Positions 42,100-51,386 of a DNA stretch of 64,000 nt are shown here, piece by piece (position 1 is the first letter of the stretch; each line of letters opens with the position of its first letter). The position numbers and the translations under genes were made by a program. The DNA comes from Enterobacter asburiae. Its GTDB lineage: Bacteria; Pseudomonadota; Gammaproteobacteria; Enterobacterales; Enterobacteriaceae. Below the pieces are notes generated by a model. It searched no databases and was not told the DNA's origin. It worked only from the letters and a program-made list of their open reading frames with translations. Where the stretch lies: the NCBI RefSeq assembly GCF_007035645.1, contig NZ_AP019632.1:4402001-4466000 (forward strand), given 5' to 3'.

Positions 42100-42836
42100 G
42101 TATTCTTGTCACCCGCCCTTCTCCCGCAGGAGAGCAGTTAGTGAGCCGTCTGCGCACACTGGGGCAGGTGGCCTGGAGTTTTCCGCTCATTGAATTCTCC
42201 CCCGGTCGGGAGCTCTCCGCGCTCGCCGACCAGATGAATACCCTTCAGGAAGGCGACCTGCTGTTTGCGCTGTCGCAACATGCCGTGGAATTTGCCCACG
42301 CGCAGCTGCAACAGCAGGGGTTGGCCTGGCCACTTGCCCCCCGCTATTTCGCGATTGGCCGCACAACGGCACTGGCGCTGCATACCGTAAGCAGCGCGGA
42401 CGTTCGTTACCCGTTAGATCGGAAAATCAGCGAAGTCTTGCTACAATTACCTGAATTACAAACTATTGCCGGAAAGCGTGCGCTCATTTTGCGCGGCAAC
42501 GGTGGCCGCGAACTGCTGGGCGAAACGCTGCGTGAACGTGGTGCAGACGTGACGTTCATTGAGTGCTATCAGCGCTGTGCAAAACACTACGATGGCGCGG
42601 AAGAGGCGATGCGCTGGCACGCGCGCGGCATTAATACGCTGGTGGTCACCAGCGGTGAAATGTTACAACAGCTTTGGTCGCTGATACCGCTTTGGTATCG
42701 CGAAAACTGGTTACTCCGCTGTCGGCTTCTGGTCGTCAGTGAGCGTCTGGCGAACCAGGCCCGGGAACTGGGCTGGCAGGATATTCGGATCGCTGATAAC
42801 GCCGACAACGATGCGCTGCTGCGCGCATTACAATAA
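42096..42836 (+). CDS. hemD: HemD, uroporphyrinogen-III synthase
   Basis: Cyclises hydroxymethylbilane with inversion of ring D. The 246-residue product equals E. coli HemD. The sequence begins [20 protein letters not shown] and contains [15 protein letters not shown] [16 protein letters not shown], typical of the second domain. HemD sequences are weakly conserved, so identification rests on this similarity and on its coupled position between hemC and hemX. Confidence 0.96.
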   Translation: MSILVTRPSPAGEQLVSRLRTLGQVAWSFPLIEFSPGRELSALADQMNTLQEGDLLFALSQHAVEFAHAQLQQQGLAWPLAPRYFAIGRTTALALHTVSSADVRYPLDRKISEVLLQLPELQTIAGKRALILRGNGGRELLGETLRERGADVTFIECYQRCAKHYDGAEEAMRWHARGINTLVVTSGEMLQQLWSLIPLWYRENWLLRCRLLVVSERLANQARELGWQDIRIADNADNDALLRALQ

Positions 42837-42856
42837 CTCTCAAATGGGAAGCCATA

Positions 42857-44053
42857 ATGACGGAACACGACAAATCCTCCGCCGTGGTTGAAGAGACCAG
42901 GGAGACTGTGGAGACGACGCCACAGCCAGAGACGACTGAGAAAACCGCTGAGAAGAAAAACGGCAGCAACAAAACGAGCCTCGCGCTGAGCGCGATTGCC
43001 ATTGCCATTGCGCTGGCAGCAGGGGTTGGCCTGTACGGCCTGGTGAAGCAACAGGGTGCGAATCAGACGTCCACCAGCGATGCGCTGGTGAATCAGCTCA
43101 CTGCCCTGCAAAAAGCGCAGGAGACGCAGAAAACCGAGCTGGAAACGGTGATTAAGCAGCAGGCCGCCGCGCTTGCCGAGGCGAACAGCAAACAGGAAGA
43201 GCTGGCTAAACAGCTGGGCGACGTGCAGCAGAAAGTCGCCACGATTTCCGGTACCGATGCCAAAACCTGGCTGCTCTCGCAGGCTGACTTCCTGGTGAAG
43301 CTCGCCGGACGTAAGCTCTGGAGCGATCAGGACGTCACCACTGCCGCCGCGCTGCTGAAAAGCGCCGATGCGAGCCTGGCAGACATGAACGACCCGAGCC
43401 TTATCACCGCGCGTCGCGCGATCACCGAGGACATCGCCAGCCTCTCCGCCGTCTCGCAGGTGGATTACGACGGCATTATCCTCAAGGTGAACCAGCTGTC
43501 GAATCAGATTGATAACCTGCAGCTGGCGGATAATAACGACGACGACTCCCCGATGGATTCCGACGGTACCGAGCTTTCCAGCTCCCTGAGCGAATGGCGC
43601 ATAAACCTGCAGAAAAGCTGGCAGAACTTTATGGACAGCTTCATCACTATCCGCCGTCGCGACGAAACCGCCGTGCCGCTGCTGGCGCCGAACCAGGATA
43701 TCTATCTGCGCGAAAACATTCGTTCCCGCCTGCTGGTAGCGGCTCAGGCCGTGCCGCGTCATCAGGAAGAGACGTACAAACAGGCGCTGGATAACGTCTC
43801 TACGTGGGTACGCGCCTACTACAACACCGATGATGCGACGACCACCGCCTTCCTCGAAGACATTGATAAGCTGAGCCAGCAGAACATCACCATGAACGTG
43901 CCGGATAAGCTGGCCAGCCAGCCGATTCTGGAGAAACTGATGCAGACGCGCGTACGTAACCTGCTGGCGCAGCCGGGCGTACCGGCAGAGCCGTCGGGCG
44001 GAGCGGCACCTGCTCCGGCTCCGGCGCCTGAAAGCGCACCGCAAGGAGAGTAA
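42857..44053 (+). CDS. hemX: HemX, membrane protein of the hem operon
   Basis: Inner-membrane protein of uncertain role, once annotated as uroporphyrinogen-III methyltransferase although no SAM motif is visible. A charged, Glu/Thr-rich N-terminus precedes one membrane helix ([20 protein letters not shown], about residues 40-59). A coiled coil ([20 protein letters not shown] region) and a periplasmic domain follow, and the tail is Ala/Pro-rich. It has 398 residues against 393 in E. coli; the difference appears to lie in the low-complexity regions. The stop overlaps a first possible hemY ATG. Confidence 0.93.
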   Translation: MTEHDKSSAVVEETRETVETTPQPETTEKTAEKKNGSNKTSLALSAIAIAIALAAGVGLYGLVKQQGANQTSTSDALVNQLTALQKAQETQKTELETVIKQQAAALAEANSKQEELAKQLGDVQQKVATISGTDAKTWLLSQADFLVKLAGRKLWSDQDVTTAAALLKSADASLADMNDPSLITARRAITEDIASLSAVSQVDYDGIILKVNQLSNQIDNLQLADNNDDDSPMDSDGTELSSSLSEWRINLQKSWQNFMDSFITIRRRDETAVPLLAPNQDIYLRENIRSRLLVAAQAVPRHQEETYKQALDNVSTWVRAYYNTDDATTTAFLEDIDKLSQQNITMNVPDKLASQPILEKLMQTRVRNLLAQPGVPAEPSGGAAPAPAPAPESAPQGE

Positions 44054-44055
44054 TG

Positions 44056-45255
44056 ATGCTTAAAGTCCTCTTACTCTTCATCCTGCTGATCGCCGGGATC
44101 GTGCTGGGACCTATGCTTGCGGGCCATCAGGGTTACGTCCTGATCCAGACGGATAACTACAACATTGAAACCAGCGTAACCGGCCTGACGATCATTCTGA
44201 TCCTCGGCGTGGTAGTGCTGTTTGCGATCGAGTGGATCCTGCGCCGCATTTTCCGCACCGGTGCCCACACGCGCGGCTGGTTCGTTGGCCGCAAACGCCG
44301 CCGCGCCCGTAAGCAGACCGAACAGGCGCTGCTTAAGCTTGCCGAGGGTGACTATCAGCAGGTTGAAAAGCTGATGTCGAAAAACGCCGACCATGCCGAA
44401 CAGCCGGTGGTGAATTATCTGCTCGCTGCCGAAGCGGCGCAGCAGCGCGGTGACGAAGCCCGCGCCAATCAGCATCTGGAGCGGGCGGCTGAGCTGGCTC
44501 ATGGCGACCCGATTCCTGTAGAAATCACGCGCGTTCGTCTGCAGCTGGCGCGCAATGAAAATCACGCGGCTCGCCACGGTATCGATCGCCTGCTGGAAGT
44601 TGCGCCACGTCATCCGGAAGTGCTGCGTCTTGCCGAGCAGGCGTATATTCGTACCGGCGCCTGGGGTTCGCTGCTGGACATCATTCCGTCGATGGCGAAG
44701 GCCGAGGTGGGCGACGATGAACATCGTGATGAGCTTCAGCGTCTGGCATGGATTGGCCTGATGGATCAGGCGCGCGCCGACCTGGGCAGCGACGGTCTGA
44801 AAACGTGGTGGAAGAATCAGAGCCGTAAGACGCGCCAGCAGGTTCCTCTGCAGGTCGCCATGGCGGAACATCTTATTGAATGTGACGATCATGACACGGC
44901 TCAGGAGATCCTCCTCGACGGCCTGAAGCGCCAGTATGACGATCGTCTGGTGATGGTGATCCCGCGCCTGAAAACCAATAATCCTGAGCAAATCGAAAAA
45001 GTGCTGCGTCAGCAGATTAAAACCGTCGGTGACCGCCCGCTGCTGTGGAGCACGCTCGGTCAGTCGCTGATGAAGCACGGAGAATGGCAGGAGGCGAGCC
45101 TCGCCTTCCGCGCGGCGCTGAAGCAGCGTCCGGACGCGTTTGACTACGCGTGGCTTGCCGATACGCTGGACAAGCAGCACAAGCCGGAAGAGGCAGCCGC
45201 CATGCGGCGTGACGGATTGCTGCTAACGCTGCAAAATAACGGTACGCAGCAGTAA
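44056..45255 (+). CDS. hemY: HemY, TPR-containing inner-membrane protein
   Basis: Membrane-anchored TPR protein conserved at the end of hemCDXY; a role in late haem synthesis or protoporphyrin handling has been suggested but it is not the Bacillus HemY oxidase. Two N-terminal helices (LKVLLLFILLIAGIVLG and TIILILGVVVLFAIEWIL) are followed by a basic loop and TPR-like helices such as RPLLWSTLGQSLMKHGEWQ. Two ATGs abut (44053 and 44056). The second has AAGGAG seven bases upstream and matches MLKV of E. coli, giving 399 residues. Confidence 0.94.
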   Translation: MLKVLLLFILLIAGIVLGPMLAGHQGYVLIQTDNYNIETSVTGLTIILILGVVVLFAIEWILRRIFRTGAHTRGWFVGRKRRRARKQTEQALLKLAEGDYQQVEKLMSKNADHAEQPVVNYLLAAEAAQQRGDEARANQHLERAAELAHGDPIPVEITRVRLQLARNENHAARHGIDRLLEVAPRHPEVLRLAEQAYIRTGAWGSLLDIIPSMAKAEVGDDEHRDELQRLAWIGLMDQARADLGSDGLKTWWKNQSRKTRQQVPLQVAMAEHLIECDDHDTAQEILLDGLKRQYDDRLVMVIPRLKTNNPEQIEKVLRQQIKTVGDRPLLWSTLGQSLMKHGEWQEASLAFRAALKQRPDAFDYAWLADTLDKQHKPEEAAAMRRDGLLLTLQNNGTQQ

Positions 45256-45257
45256 AT

Positions 45258-45287
45258 AAAAAGGAGGCCTGATGGCCTCCTTTTTTT
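45258..45287 (+). terminator. Rho-independent terminator of hemCDXY
   Basis: AAGGAGGCC (45261-45269) pairs with GGCCTCCTT (45274-45282), with flanking A and T runs ending in seven T. It begins two bases after the hemY stop. Confidence 0.92.
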
Positions 45288-45427
45288 ATCGCCTTTCTCC
45301 TGCTACATTCTTTACACCCACATCCGCAAACGAACCCGCCAATGTAACGATGTCTTTTCATTAACCTTTTTTCACACACGCGCACATTTTGCAGCGTGGA
45401 CTAAATCGTTTTTGAAAGGAAATCTCC

Positions 45428-46639
45428 ATGAACTCGCTTTTGTATGCGCTTATTCAAGCGCTGCGTTGCCACCTCTGGCTGCGCCTGCTTGCCTGTGCTT
45501 TTATCTTTTCTTCGCTGGGGAATGGCTTAACCCAGGTCGTGGTCTTCGGTTTGCTGCTGGCGTGGTCAGCCCCGCCCGCTCTGCTCACTCTCGCTTTTCT
45601 TTTCGCTACGGTACCAGGGTTCATCGGCAGTATCTTCGGCGAAAAGCTATGCTCACGCTTTTCGCCGATATCCCTGCTGATACTGACCGAGGGGCTGGGC
45701 CTGCTCGCCCTGCTCTTTCCCCTGCTTGGTGTGGGTTACCACAGCGTTGCCGCATTGCTCGCCGTGCAATCCACCGAAGCCCTGCTCAGCGGGATGAGCT
45801 GGCCCGCGCTGACATTGCTCTTTAAGCGCGGTCTCAGCGAAGCGGAGCTGCCCGCTGCAACCTGTCTGGAAAATGTGATTTTTGCTTCTCAGGTGTTGTT
45901 AGGGACCGGCCTGGGCATGGTGCTGTTTCAGAAGACATCCGTGTTTACCCTGCTGGCTATTGATGCCGCCAGCTTTCTGGGCTCATTAGTACTACTATGG
46001 CTGGCTGGGCGCCGGTTTTATCCGGCACCACATCCCACCGCTATGGAAAGGGGAGTTTCTGCAACATTACGCTGGCAGGCGTTGACCGTTCGGCAAAAAC
46101 GCAGCCTGCTCATCCTGCCGGCGCTGGCTGCCGTCGGCTCACCGGCGATGGCGCTTCTTCCGGCACTGGCCCAGCAGCTTAGTCCTCAGGATGCGGCGGG
46201 CCTTGCTTTGCCTCTGCTTTTCGCGAGGAGTCTGGGGCAGCTTTGTGGCCCCCTGCTGCTAAAAAAAGAGAGCCTGATGCGCATTGCGGCCCACACGCCG
46301 CGAATAATCGTTTGCCTGAGCATCTTTCTGACCGCTTATGGCATGCTGCCGTTTTTGTCCGGGTGGACGGTATGCGCGCTGGGGATGATCTTTATCGCGC
46401 ATCTGGCCTCGAATGTTCTCTTCGCAGCGGGCACGTTTGGGGTACTTAGTAGTTTTCCTCTCACGCAAACCGCTTCGGCCAGCGGTAAAGCCTGGCGCTG
46501 GCAAACGCTCAGCGCCTCTCTTTTCACCGGCATTGCAGCGGCGGTAGCTTCAGGGTTTGGCTCCGTACAGGCGCTCTATGCTGTCTCTGTATCGGCCCTG
46601 CTGATGGTTGCCCTGATCATGCGCCTGTATCGGGAATAA
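45428..46639 (+). CDS. MFS transporter of unknown substrate, absent from the K-12 locus
   Basis: This 403-residue protein has about twelve hydrophobic segments and looks like a major facilitator of the MFS_3/EntS-like exporter group. After the first helices comes GEKLCSRFSPISLL, a position typical of the MFS loop 2-3 motif. AATCLENVIFASQVLLGTGLGMVLF and IDAASFLGSLVLLWLAG resemble the middle of that group. A good AAAGGA ribosome site lies at 45415-45420. The gene stands alone between the hem terminator and glmZ; K-12 has no gene there and carries aslAB beyond glmZ. The 172-bp upstream gap shows no operator I recognise. The substrate cannot be told from sequence. Confidence 0.8.
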   Translation: MNSLLYALIQALRCHLWLRLLACAFIFSSLGNGLTQVVVFGLLLAWSAPPALLTLAFLFATVPGFIGSIFGEKLCSRFSPISLLILTEGLGLLALLFPLLGVGYHSVAALLAVQSTEALLSGMSWPALTLLFKRGLSEAELPAATCLENVIFASQVLLGTGLGMVLFQKTSVFTLLAIDAASFLGSLVLLWLAGRRFYPAPHPTAMERGVSATLRWQALTVRQKRSLLILPALAAVGSPAMALLPALAQQLSPQDAAGLALPLLFARSLGQLCGPLLLKKESLMRIAAHTPRIIVCLSIFLTAYGMLPFLSGWTVCALGMIFIAHLASNVLFAAGTFGVLSSFPLTQTASASGKAWRWQTLSASLFTGIAAAVASGFGSVQALYAVSVSALLMVALIMRLYRE

Positions 46640-46644
46640 GGCAT

Positions 46645-46847
46645 AAAAAAACGCCTGCTATAAAAGCAGGCGTTAAAACAGGTCTGTAAGACAACATATT
46701 TGGTGCTTCACTCAACGTTGTGTCCATGGTGTCTGATGAGGCCGAAGCGACATCTGTCAGTGGACGATAAGCACCGTAAATGGCTCTGCGTCATTCCTGA
46801 GTTTATGAGGCACTAAGGCGAACATAAGAGATGGAATGAGCATCTAC
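46645..46847 (-). ncRNA. glmZ: GlmZ small RNA
   Basis: The leftward RNA starts GTAGATGCTCATTCCATCTC and shares most of its roughly 207-nt length with E. coli GlmZ as I remember it. This includes GGACACAACGTTGAGTGAAG and the glmS-pairing and RNase E-cleavage region around TACAGACCTGTTTT. It ends in an intrinsic terminator: AACGCCTGCT and AGCAGGCGTT with seven T (46651-46645). GlmZ with Hfq activates glmS translation; RapZ and GlmY control its decay. The terminator ends five bases from the stop of the convergent MFS gene. It sits beside hemY territory as in E. coli. Confidence 0.95.
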
Positions 46848-46858
46848 ACGCATATTAT

Positions 46859-46874
46859 TGCACGTAACGTGCCA
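46859..46874 (-). promoter_or_regulatory. Sigma54 (-24/-12) promoter of glmZ
   Basis: Minus strand TGGCACGTTACGTGCA has GG and GC separated by exactly ten bases, the invariant sigma54 spacing. It ends 12 bp before the predicted glmZ start. An overlapping TAATAT could act as a sigma70 -10, but no good -35 is seen. Confidence 0.78.
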
Positions 46875-46981
46875 ACATGACACCCAGAACTTTTACATGA
46901 CGCAACATTTTAAGATAAAAGGAAATTATGCTGCCTGGCGCCGTCTTAGGCTCTACAACGTATCGGGAAAAGGCGGGAATA

Positions 46982-47094
46982 TGTCGCCAGGAGGAGACAG
47001 CAAAACCCATAAATAATTATTTGTTTAATTTTCAATGATTTGCATGTCGCTGGATTGCGACAAAGAAAAAGGGCGCTGTCGGGGCATGACTACA
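46982..47094. promoter_or_regulatory. Three GlrR (QseF) boxes upstream of glmZ
   Basis: TGTC-N10-GACA occurs perfectly at 46982-46999 and 47045-47062, and as TGTC-N10-TACA at 47077-47094. Three such sites upstream of a sigma54 promoter are the described glmY/glmZ architecture in Yersinia and Salmonella. AT-rich DNA between the first two sites (47010-47040) may bind IHF. The rest of the gap to proM holds only the tRNA terminator. Confidence 0.8.
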
Positions 47095-47115
47095 GGAATG
47101 AGAGCTCGCAGAAAA

Positions 47116-47140
47116 CAAAAAACCCCGCCGAAGCGGGGTT
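47116..47140 (-). terminator. Terminator of the argX-hisR-leuT-proM operon
   Basis: AACCCCGC and GCGGGGTT (47121-47128 and 47133-47140) enclose a CCGA loop, with T-rich DNA following in the leftward direction. It lies six bases beyond the proM 3' end. Confidence 0.92.
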
Positions 47141-47146
47141 CAAAAT

Positions 47147-47223
47147 TGGTCGGCGAGAGAGGATTCGAACCTCCGACCCACTGGTCCCAAACCAGTTGCG
47201 CTACCAAGCTGCGCTACTCGCCG
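47147..47223 (-). tRNA. proM: tRNA-Pro (UGG anticodon)
   Basis: 77-nt tRNA with encoded CCA; the sequence begins CGGCGAGTAGCGCAGCTTGG and the anticodon loop TTTGGGA gives UGG. It is the last gene of a four-tRNA leftward operon. Confidence 0.98.
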
Positions 47224-47268
47224 ATGTACTGCTTTTTGAATTTTTAGTTCAATTCATTTAAAAAGTCG

Positions 47269-47354
47269 TGGTGCGAGGGGGGGGACTCGAACCCCCACAT
47301 CCAAAGGACACTAACACCTGAAGCTAGCGCGTCTACCAATTCCGCCACCTTCGC
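47269..47354 (-). tRNA. leuT: tRNA-Leu (CAG anticodon)
   Basis: 86-nt class II tRNA with encoded CCA and a long variable arm (TGTCCTTTGGATG). It starts GCGAAGGTGGCGGAATTGGT; the anticodon loop CTTCAGG gives CAG. It is one base shorter than the E. coli gene as I recall it, with the change in the variable arm. Confidence 0.97.
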
Positions 47355-47375
47355 AATTCACAACTCTTTCAAAAA

Positions 47376-47452
47376 TGGGGTGGCTAATGGGATTCGAACC
47401 CACGACAACTGGAATCACAATCCAGGGCTCTACCAACTGAGCTATAGCCACC
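47376..47452 (-). tRNA. hisR: tRNA-His (GUG anticodon)
   Basis: 77-nt tRNA including the characteristic extra G at position -1. It begins GGTGGCTATAGCTCAGTTGG, the anticodon loop TTGTGAT gives GUG, and the 3' end ACCCCA includes encoded CCA. Confidence 0.98.
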
Positions 47453-47518
47453 ACTGTATTCTTTCACGCGGTACTGACTACTTCTCAGACCACCGCAGCT
47501 CTAGCGCCGGGACTAAAA

Positions 47519-47595
<77 letters not shown>

Positions 47596-47616
47596 TTAGC
47601 GCCGTTGCGGGGCTGG

Positions 47617-47645
47617 ATATTACGTACCTCCGTCCCCGCTGTCTA
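47617..47645 (-). promoter_or_regulatory. Stringent-type promoter of the tRNA operon
   Basis: Minus strand TAGACA (47645-47640), 17 bp, TAATAT (47622-47617), followed by a GC-rich discriminator CCAGCCCCGC. GC-rich discriminators are typical of stable-RNA promoters inhibited by ppGpp and DksA. Confidence 0.75.
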
Positions 47646-47697
47646 GTGCTTTTTTGAAAAAAATGCGCGTTTGGTTATGGTTTGCACATTTTGCCGC

Positions 47698-49083
47698 TTA
47701 TTCCTCCACTTTCTGCGTGGTGCCGCGGCGACCCAGGCGAAAAAGCTTATATGCAGCCGTTACAGCCGCCAGGAAGATCATCCCGACAAACAGCGACATG
47801 CGGGTATCTTCATTAAAGTACATGCCGATTAATACGCAAATCAGGAACGCCATCGTCAAATAGTTCGCATAGGGGAACAGAATTGAGCGGAACGGATGGC
47901 TTTCAATCGCTTTTTTATGCGCATGACGGAAACGCAGCTGGCTGATGAGGATAACAAACCACGGCACCATGCCCGGCAGTACGCTGGCGCTGTAGACGTA
48001 AACGAACACGCGCTGCGGGTTAGGAATGATGTAATTCAGGCAAGAGCCAATCAGCAGGATTACAATGGAGACCGCCACACCCGCCACCGGTACGCCGGCA
48101 CGTGAGACTTTACTCATCGCCGCAGGCAGCTGGTTATTCTTCGAAAGCGCATAGAGCATACGCCCGCAGCTGTACATCCCGCTGTTACAGCCTGACAGCG
48201 CTGCCGTCAGGACCACAAAATTGATGATACCCGCCGCCGCCGTGATACCAATTTTGGCGAAGGTTAATACAAACGGGCTACCCGTCGTGCCAATTTCGTT
48301 CCACGGGAAGATGGTCACGATGACGAAGATCGCGCCCACATAGAAAATCAGGATACGCCACAGCACTTTGCCCACCGCGCTACGCAGCGTGACCTGCGGG
48401 TTTTTCGCTTCACCGGCGGTAATACCAATCAGCTCCACGCCCTGATACGAGGCCACAACGATACACAGCGCCGTCAGGAAGCCCTTCCAGCCGCCGGCGA
48501 AGAAGCCGCCGTTTTCGGTCAGGTTGCCGAAGCCGATAGCGTGTCCACCGTTGCCAAAGCCGAAGAAAATCACGCCCAGGCCGACGACAATCATCACGAT
48601 AATCGTGGTGACTTTGATCATTGCGAACCAGAACTCAATTTCACCGTAAAGGCGCACGGCGGCCAGGTTTGCCAGCGCCACCAGCCCCACGGCAATGAGC
48701 GCGGGTATCCACTGGACCATGTCCGGGAACCAGAACTGGACGTAGACCCCTATCGCGGTGATCTCTGAGATGCCCACCGCCATCCACATAAACCAGTATG
48801 ACCAGGCCGTCAGGTAGCCGAAGAACGGGCTCATATAGCGATGCGCGTAAACGGCGAAAGAGCCGGTTACCGGCTCCAGGAAGAGCATTTCGCCCATGGA
48901 ACGCATAATGAAGAAAACAAACAGCCCGGCGATAATATACGCCAGTAATACGGAAGGGCCTGCCCATTTGAGCGTGCTTGCGGAGCCCATAAACAGGCCT
49001 ACGCCGATAGTGCCGCCCAGCGCTATCAGTTCAATATGACGAGCTTCCAGCCCACGCTGTAGCTCCGGTTGTTTCTCTGCCAT
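47698..49083 (-). CDS. yifK: YifK (ThrP), threonine/serine-proton symporter of the AAT family
   Basis: This 461-residue amino-acid permease of the APC superfamily has twelve hydrophobic segments. The AAT signature [19 protein letters not shown] and the region [21 protein letters not shown] are intact. The E. coli homologue has been assigned as the threonine/proton symporter ThrP. It lies between wecG and the tRNA operon. The 197-bp upstream region contains a CA-rich stretch (AACAGCAAACACAATC) just before the GAGG ribosome site; this resembles GcvB sRNA targets, and Salmonella yifK is a reported GcvB target. Pairing here is inferred. Confidence 0.94.
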   Translation of the reverse strand: MAEKQPELQRGLEARHIELIALGGTIGVGLFMGSASTLKWAGPSVLLAYIIAGLFVFFIMRSMGEMLFLEPVTGSFAVYAHRYMSPFFGYLTAWSYWFMWMAVGISEITAIGVYVQFWFPDMVQWIPALIAVGLVALANLAAVRLYGEIEFWFAMIKVTTIIVMIVVGLGVIFFGFGNGGHAIGFGNLTENGGFFAGGWKGFLTALCIVVASYQGVELIGITAGEAKNPQVTLRSAVGKVLWRILIFYVGAIFVIVTIFPWNEIGTTGSPFVLTFAKIGITAAAGIINFVVLTAALSGCNSGMYSCGRMLYALSKNNQLPAAMSKVSRAGVPVAGVAVSIVILLIGSCLNYIIPNPQRVFVYVYSASVLPGMVPWFVILISQLRFRHAHKKAIESHPFRSILFPYANYLTMAFLICVLIGMYFNEDTRMSLFVGMIFLAAVTAAYKLFRLGRRGTTQKVEE

Positions 49084-49280
49084 AGATCCTCGATTGTGTT
49101 TGCTGTTTCCCGGCTTAATACCGGGTATTGTTTTTTAGGGGTACTAAAATACGGAGCGAATGGTTTCCTAAAATCTGCCAAATGGCAAACGATGCATTAA
49201 AAAAATGAATGCATTGCACAGATTATCAGCAGTTTTGCAGGCGAGTTGCAGCGCGAATAGCATATCGCGCTACATTTTGA

Positions 49281-50021
49281 TTACATTTTCCCGGTGTAAT
49301 GCCAGGCGAGGTAGCGAAGCAGACGGATCTGTCGTTTAATGCGCGTCGGTTGCGATAGCAGGCGGTACAGCCACTCCAGCCCCAGATTTTGCCAGACCTT
49401 TGGCGCACGCTTAACGTGGCCGGTAAAGACGTCGTACGTGCCGCCGACGCCCATGTAGAGGGCATCCGGACAGACCAGACGGCAGTCGCGCATCAGGATC
49501 TCCTGGCGCGGGGAGCCCATCGCCACGGTGACAATTTTCGCCCCCCTGTCACGAACGCGCTCAAACAGAGCCTGTCGATCTTCCGGTTTGAAGTAACCAT
49601 CCTGGCTGCCGACAATATTAACATTCCATTGACGACGCAGTTTCTCCTCCGTCTGGGCCAGTATCTCCGGCTTTCCGCCAATCAGGAACACGGGCGTACC
49701 CTGCGCACCTGCCCGGGCCATAAGCTGCTCCCAGAGATCGGCCCCCGCCACGCGGGATACATTAGCGTCAGGATACTTTTTACGGATAGAGCGGACCACG
49801 CTGATCCCGTCCGCGTATTTAAATTCAGCCGCTTCAATCAGGCTTTTGACTTCCGCATTATCCTCAACCGCCAGCATTTTTTCCGCGTTGATGGCCACCA
49901 GCGTACCGGATTTCATCTGGCCGTCGGCGAACAGAAAGTCCAGCGCGTGCTGCATGTCGCGCCAGCCAATAAGCTGCAGGCCACGTAGCGCGTAGCGCGG
50001 TGCAGAAATTTTATCAGTCAT
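49281..50021 (-). CDS. wecG: WecG, UDP-ManNAcA transferase (ECA lipid II synthesis)
   Basis: Adds N-acetylmannosaminuronic acid from UDP-ManNAcA to lipid I (GlcNAc-PP-undecaprenol). It is a WecB/TagA/CpsF family glycosyltransferase with [28 protein letters not shown] and [18 protein letters not shown]. The 246 residues equal E. coli WecG. It lies 12 bp after wzyE at the downstream end of the ECA cluster. Confidence 0.97.
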   Translation of the reverse strand: MTDKISAPRYALRGLQLIGWRDMQHALDFLFADGQMKSGTLVAINAEKMLAVEDNAEVKSLIEAAEFKYADGISVVRSIRKKYPDANVSRVAGADLWEQLMARAGAQGTPVFLIGGKPEILAQTEEKLRRQWNVNIVGSQDGYFKPEDRQALFERVRDRGAKIVTVAMGSPRQEILMRDCRLVCPDALYMGVGGTYDVFTGHVKRAPKVWQNLGLEWLYRLLSQPTRIKRQIRLLRYLAWHYTGKM

Positions 50022-50033
50022 TACTATCCTTAC

Positions 50034-51386
50034 TCAGACTTGCGACAGCGTTGTGCTGCCCTGCCGTTCGCGCTTGTGCACAAGACCTGCGCTGTCAAAC
50101 AGCCAGTACAACAGTTTGGCCAGCAACAGGCAGAGGCCGAAAACAACCATGAAGAACACCACGCGCGACACGAACGAATCCAGCCCTTCGCGCGCCAGAA
50201 CGATCATATTGAAAATGGCACCAAAGCAGAAACTGTGCAAAATGGCGGCTTTATAGCGGTTGGTCTCTTCGTTGCCGCGCAGGTAAAGCCAGTCGAACCA
50301 CTTGATAATCAGCCCCACGGCAACCGCCCCGGGCAGAATGAACCACGCCCCCCCCATCACCACCAGGGAACCAATCAGCGTTGGCGAGATTGCCAGACCG
50401 GAATGGTTGTTCAGCACTTCCCAGGTAAAGTAATTCGCCGTGTTAAGCACCACGCCGGGCCGGTCCGGCCATAGCCAGGAAGGGATAAAGACGTAGAAGT
50501 CTCGAACAATCGGCGCCAGCCCCTGGAAATCAATCTTGTCATAGTTTTGCAGCAGCAATGCCAGGTTTTCCCACGGCGAGAAGGTATCGCGCGTCAGGTA
50601 GAGGAACGTGTAAAACGCCTCATCGCCCGCCACGTTCATCCCGTAGCGCTTCAGCGCCAGCCAGAACATCCCCACAATGCCAAACACGCCTGCCGCAACC
50701 AGCATCCACAGCGAGATCCAGCCGCGGATGATGCCGATAAACAGGAAGATGGCGAAGGCGATGATAATGTTCGCGCGCGTGCCGCCCACAATCATGTAGG
50801 TCAGAATGCCAAACGCGACGGTGCTGACCAGAAAGAACAGCCACGCTTTGCTGTCCTGGCGCAGGAAAAAGACCACCAGCATCGCCGGGATGAAGAAATA
50901 GAAGAAACGCTTAAGCGCCACGCCCGAGACTTCGGCCGAAAAAATCTGGCTGTAGGAGTGGAGCTTAAACAGCAGAAAGCCGTTATGCATGAAGAAGATA
51001 CCGACGCTGACCAGGGCGATGGTCATCAGCATCACCCACGTCAGGTGGGTCTCAACCCGATTCATGGTAAAAAGCGGCCGACGCGGGACAGCAGCCTGCG
51101 CTGAACGCAGACGCGTTTTATAGGTGACGTAGTAGACGGCATAGAAGCAGGTCGCCGCCAGAAGCGCCTGGAGCAGGATTTCCGGCGGCGCGACGCTCAC
51201 GTCAAAACGGAAGACCAGAATGCTGGTCAGCGGGAAGCCGAAAAAGAAGGTCAGCAGAAACAGTAACGAGAAGAAAACGTTAAAGTTGAACCGCACCCGG
51301 CGGAATTCAAACCAGGTAAGCGTGGCGATAAACAGGGCGCTCAGAAGCCAGACAACCAGTAAGCCGCTGAATTGCAACTGACTCAT
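50034..51386 (-). CDS. wzyE: WzyE, ECA polymerase
   Basis: Polytopic inner-membrane polymerase that joins ECA trisaccharide units at the periplasmic face. About eleven membrane spans are visible and the residues are close to E. coli WzyE throughout, for example [20 protein letters not shown] and [19 protein letters not shown]. The ATG at 51386 follows AGGAGA and overlaps the wecF stop as ATGA, giving 450 residues, the E. coli length; an upstream in-frame start is rejected. The C-terminal tail is divergent. Confidence 0.96.
   Translation of the reverse strand: MSQLQFSGLLVVWLLSALFIATLTWFEFRRVRFNFNVFFSLLFLLTFFFGFPLTSILVFRFDVSVAPPEILLQALLAATCFYAVYYVTYKTRLRSAQAAVPRRPLFTMNRVETHLTWVMLMTIALVSVGIFFMHNGFLLFKLHSYSQIFSAEVSGVALKRFFYFFIPAMLVVFFLRQDSKAWLFFLVSTVAFGILTYMIVGGTRANIIIAFAIFLFIGIIRGWISLWMLVAAGVFGIVGMFWLALKRYGMNVAGDEAFYTFLYLTRDTFSPWENLALLLQNYDKIDFQGLAPIVRDFYVFIPSWLWPDRPGVVLNTANYFTWEVLNNHSGLAISPTLIGSLVVMGGAWFILPGAVAVGLIIKWFDWLYLRGNEETNRYKAAILHSFCFGAIFNMIVLAREGLDSFVSRVVFFMVVFGLCLLLAKLLYWLFDSAGLVHKRERQGSTTLSQV

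Noticed and set aside
42587..44044. 485-codon open frame opposite hemD and hemX
   Set aside because: Shadow frame; hemX and hemD are intact and translationally packed on the plus strand.
49177..49214. Inverted repeats upstream of yifK as a wec operon terminator
   Set aside because: The stems are short and AT-rich and the T-run sits in the loop, so an intrinsic terminator is not supported.
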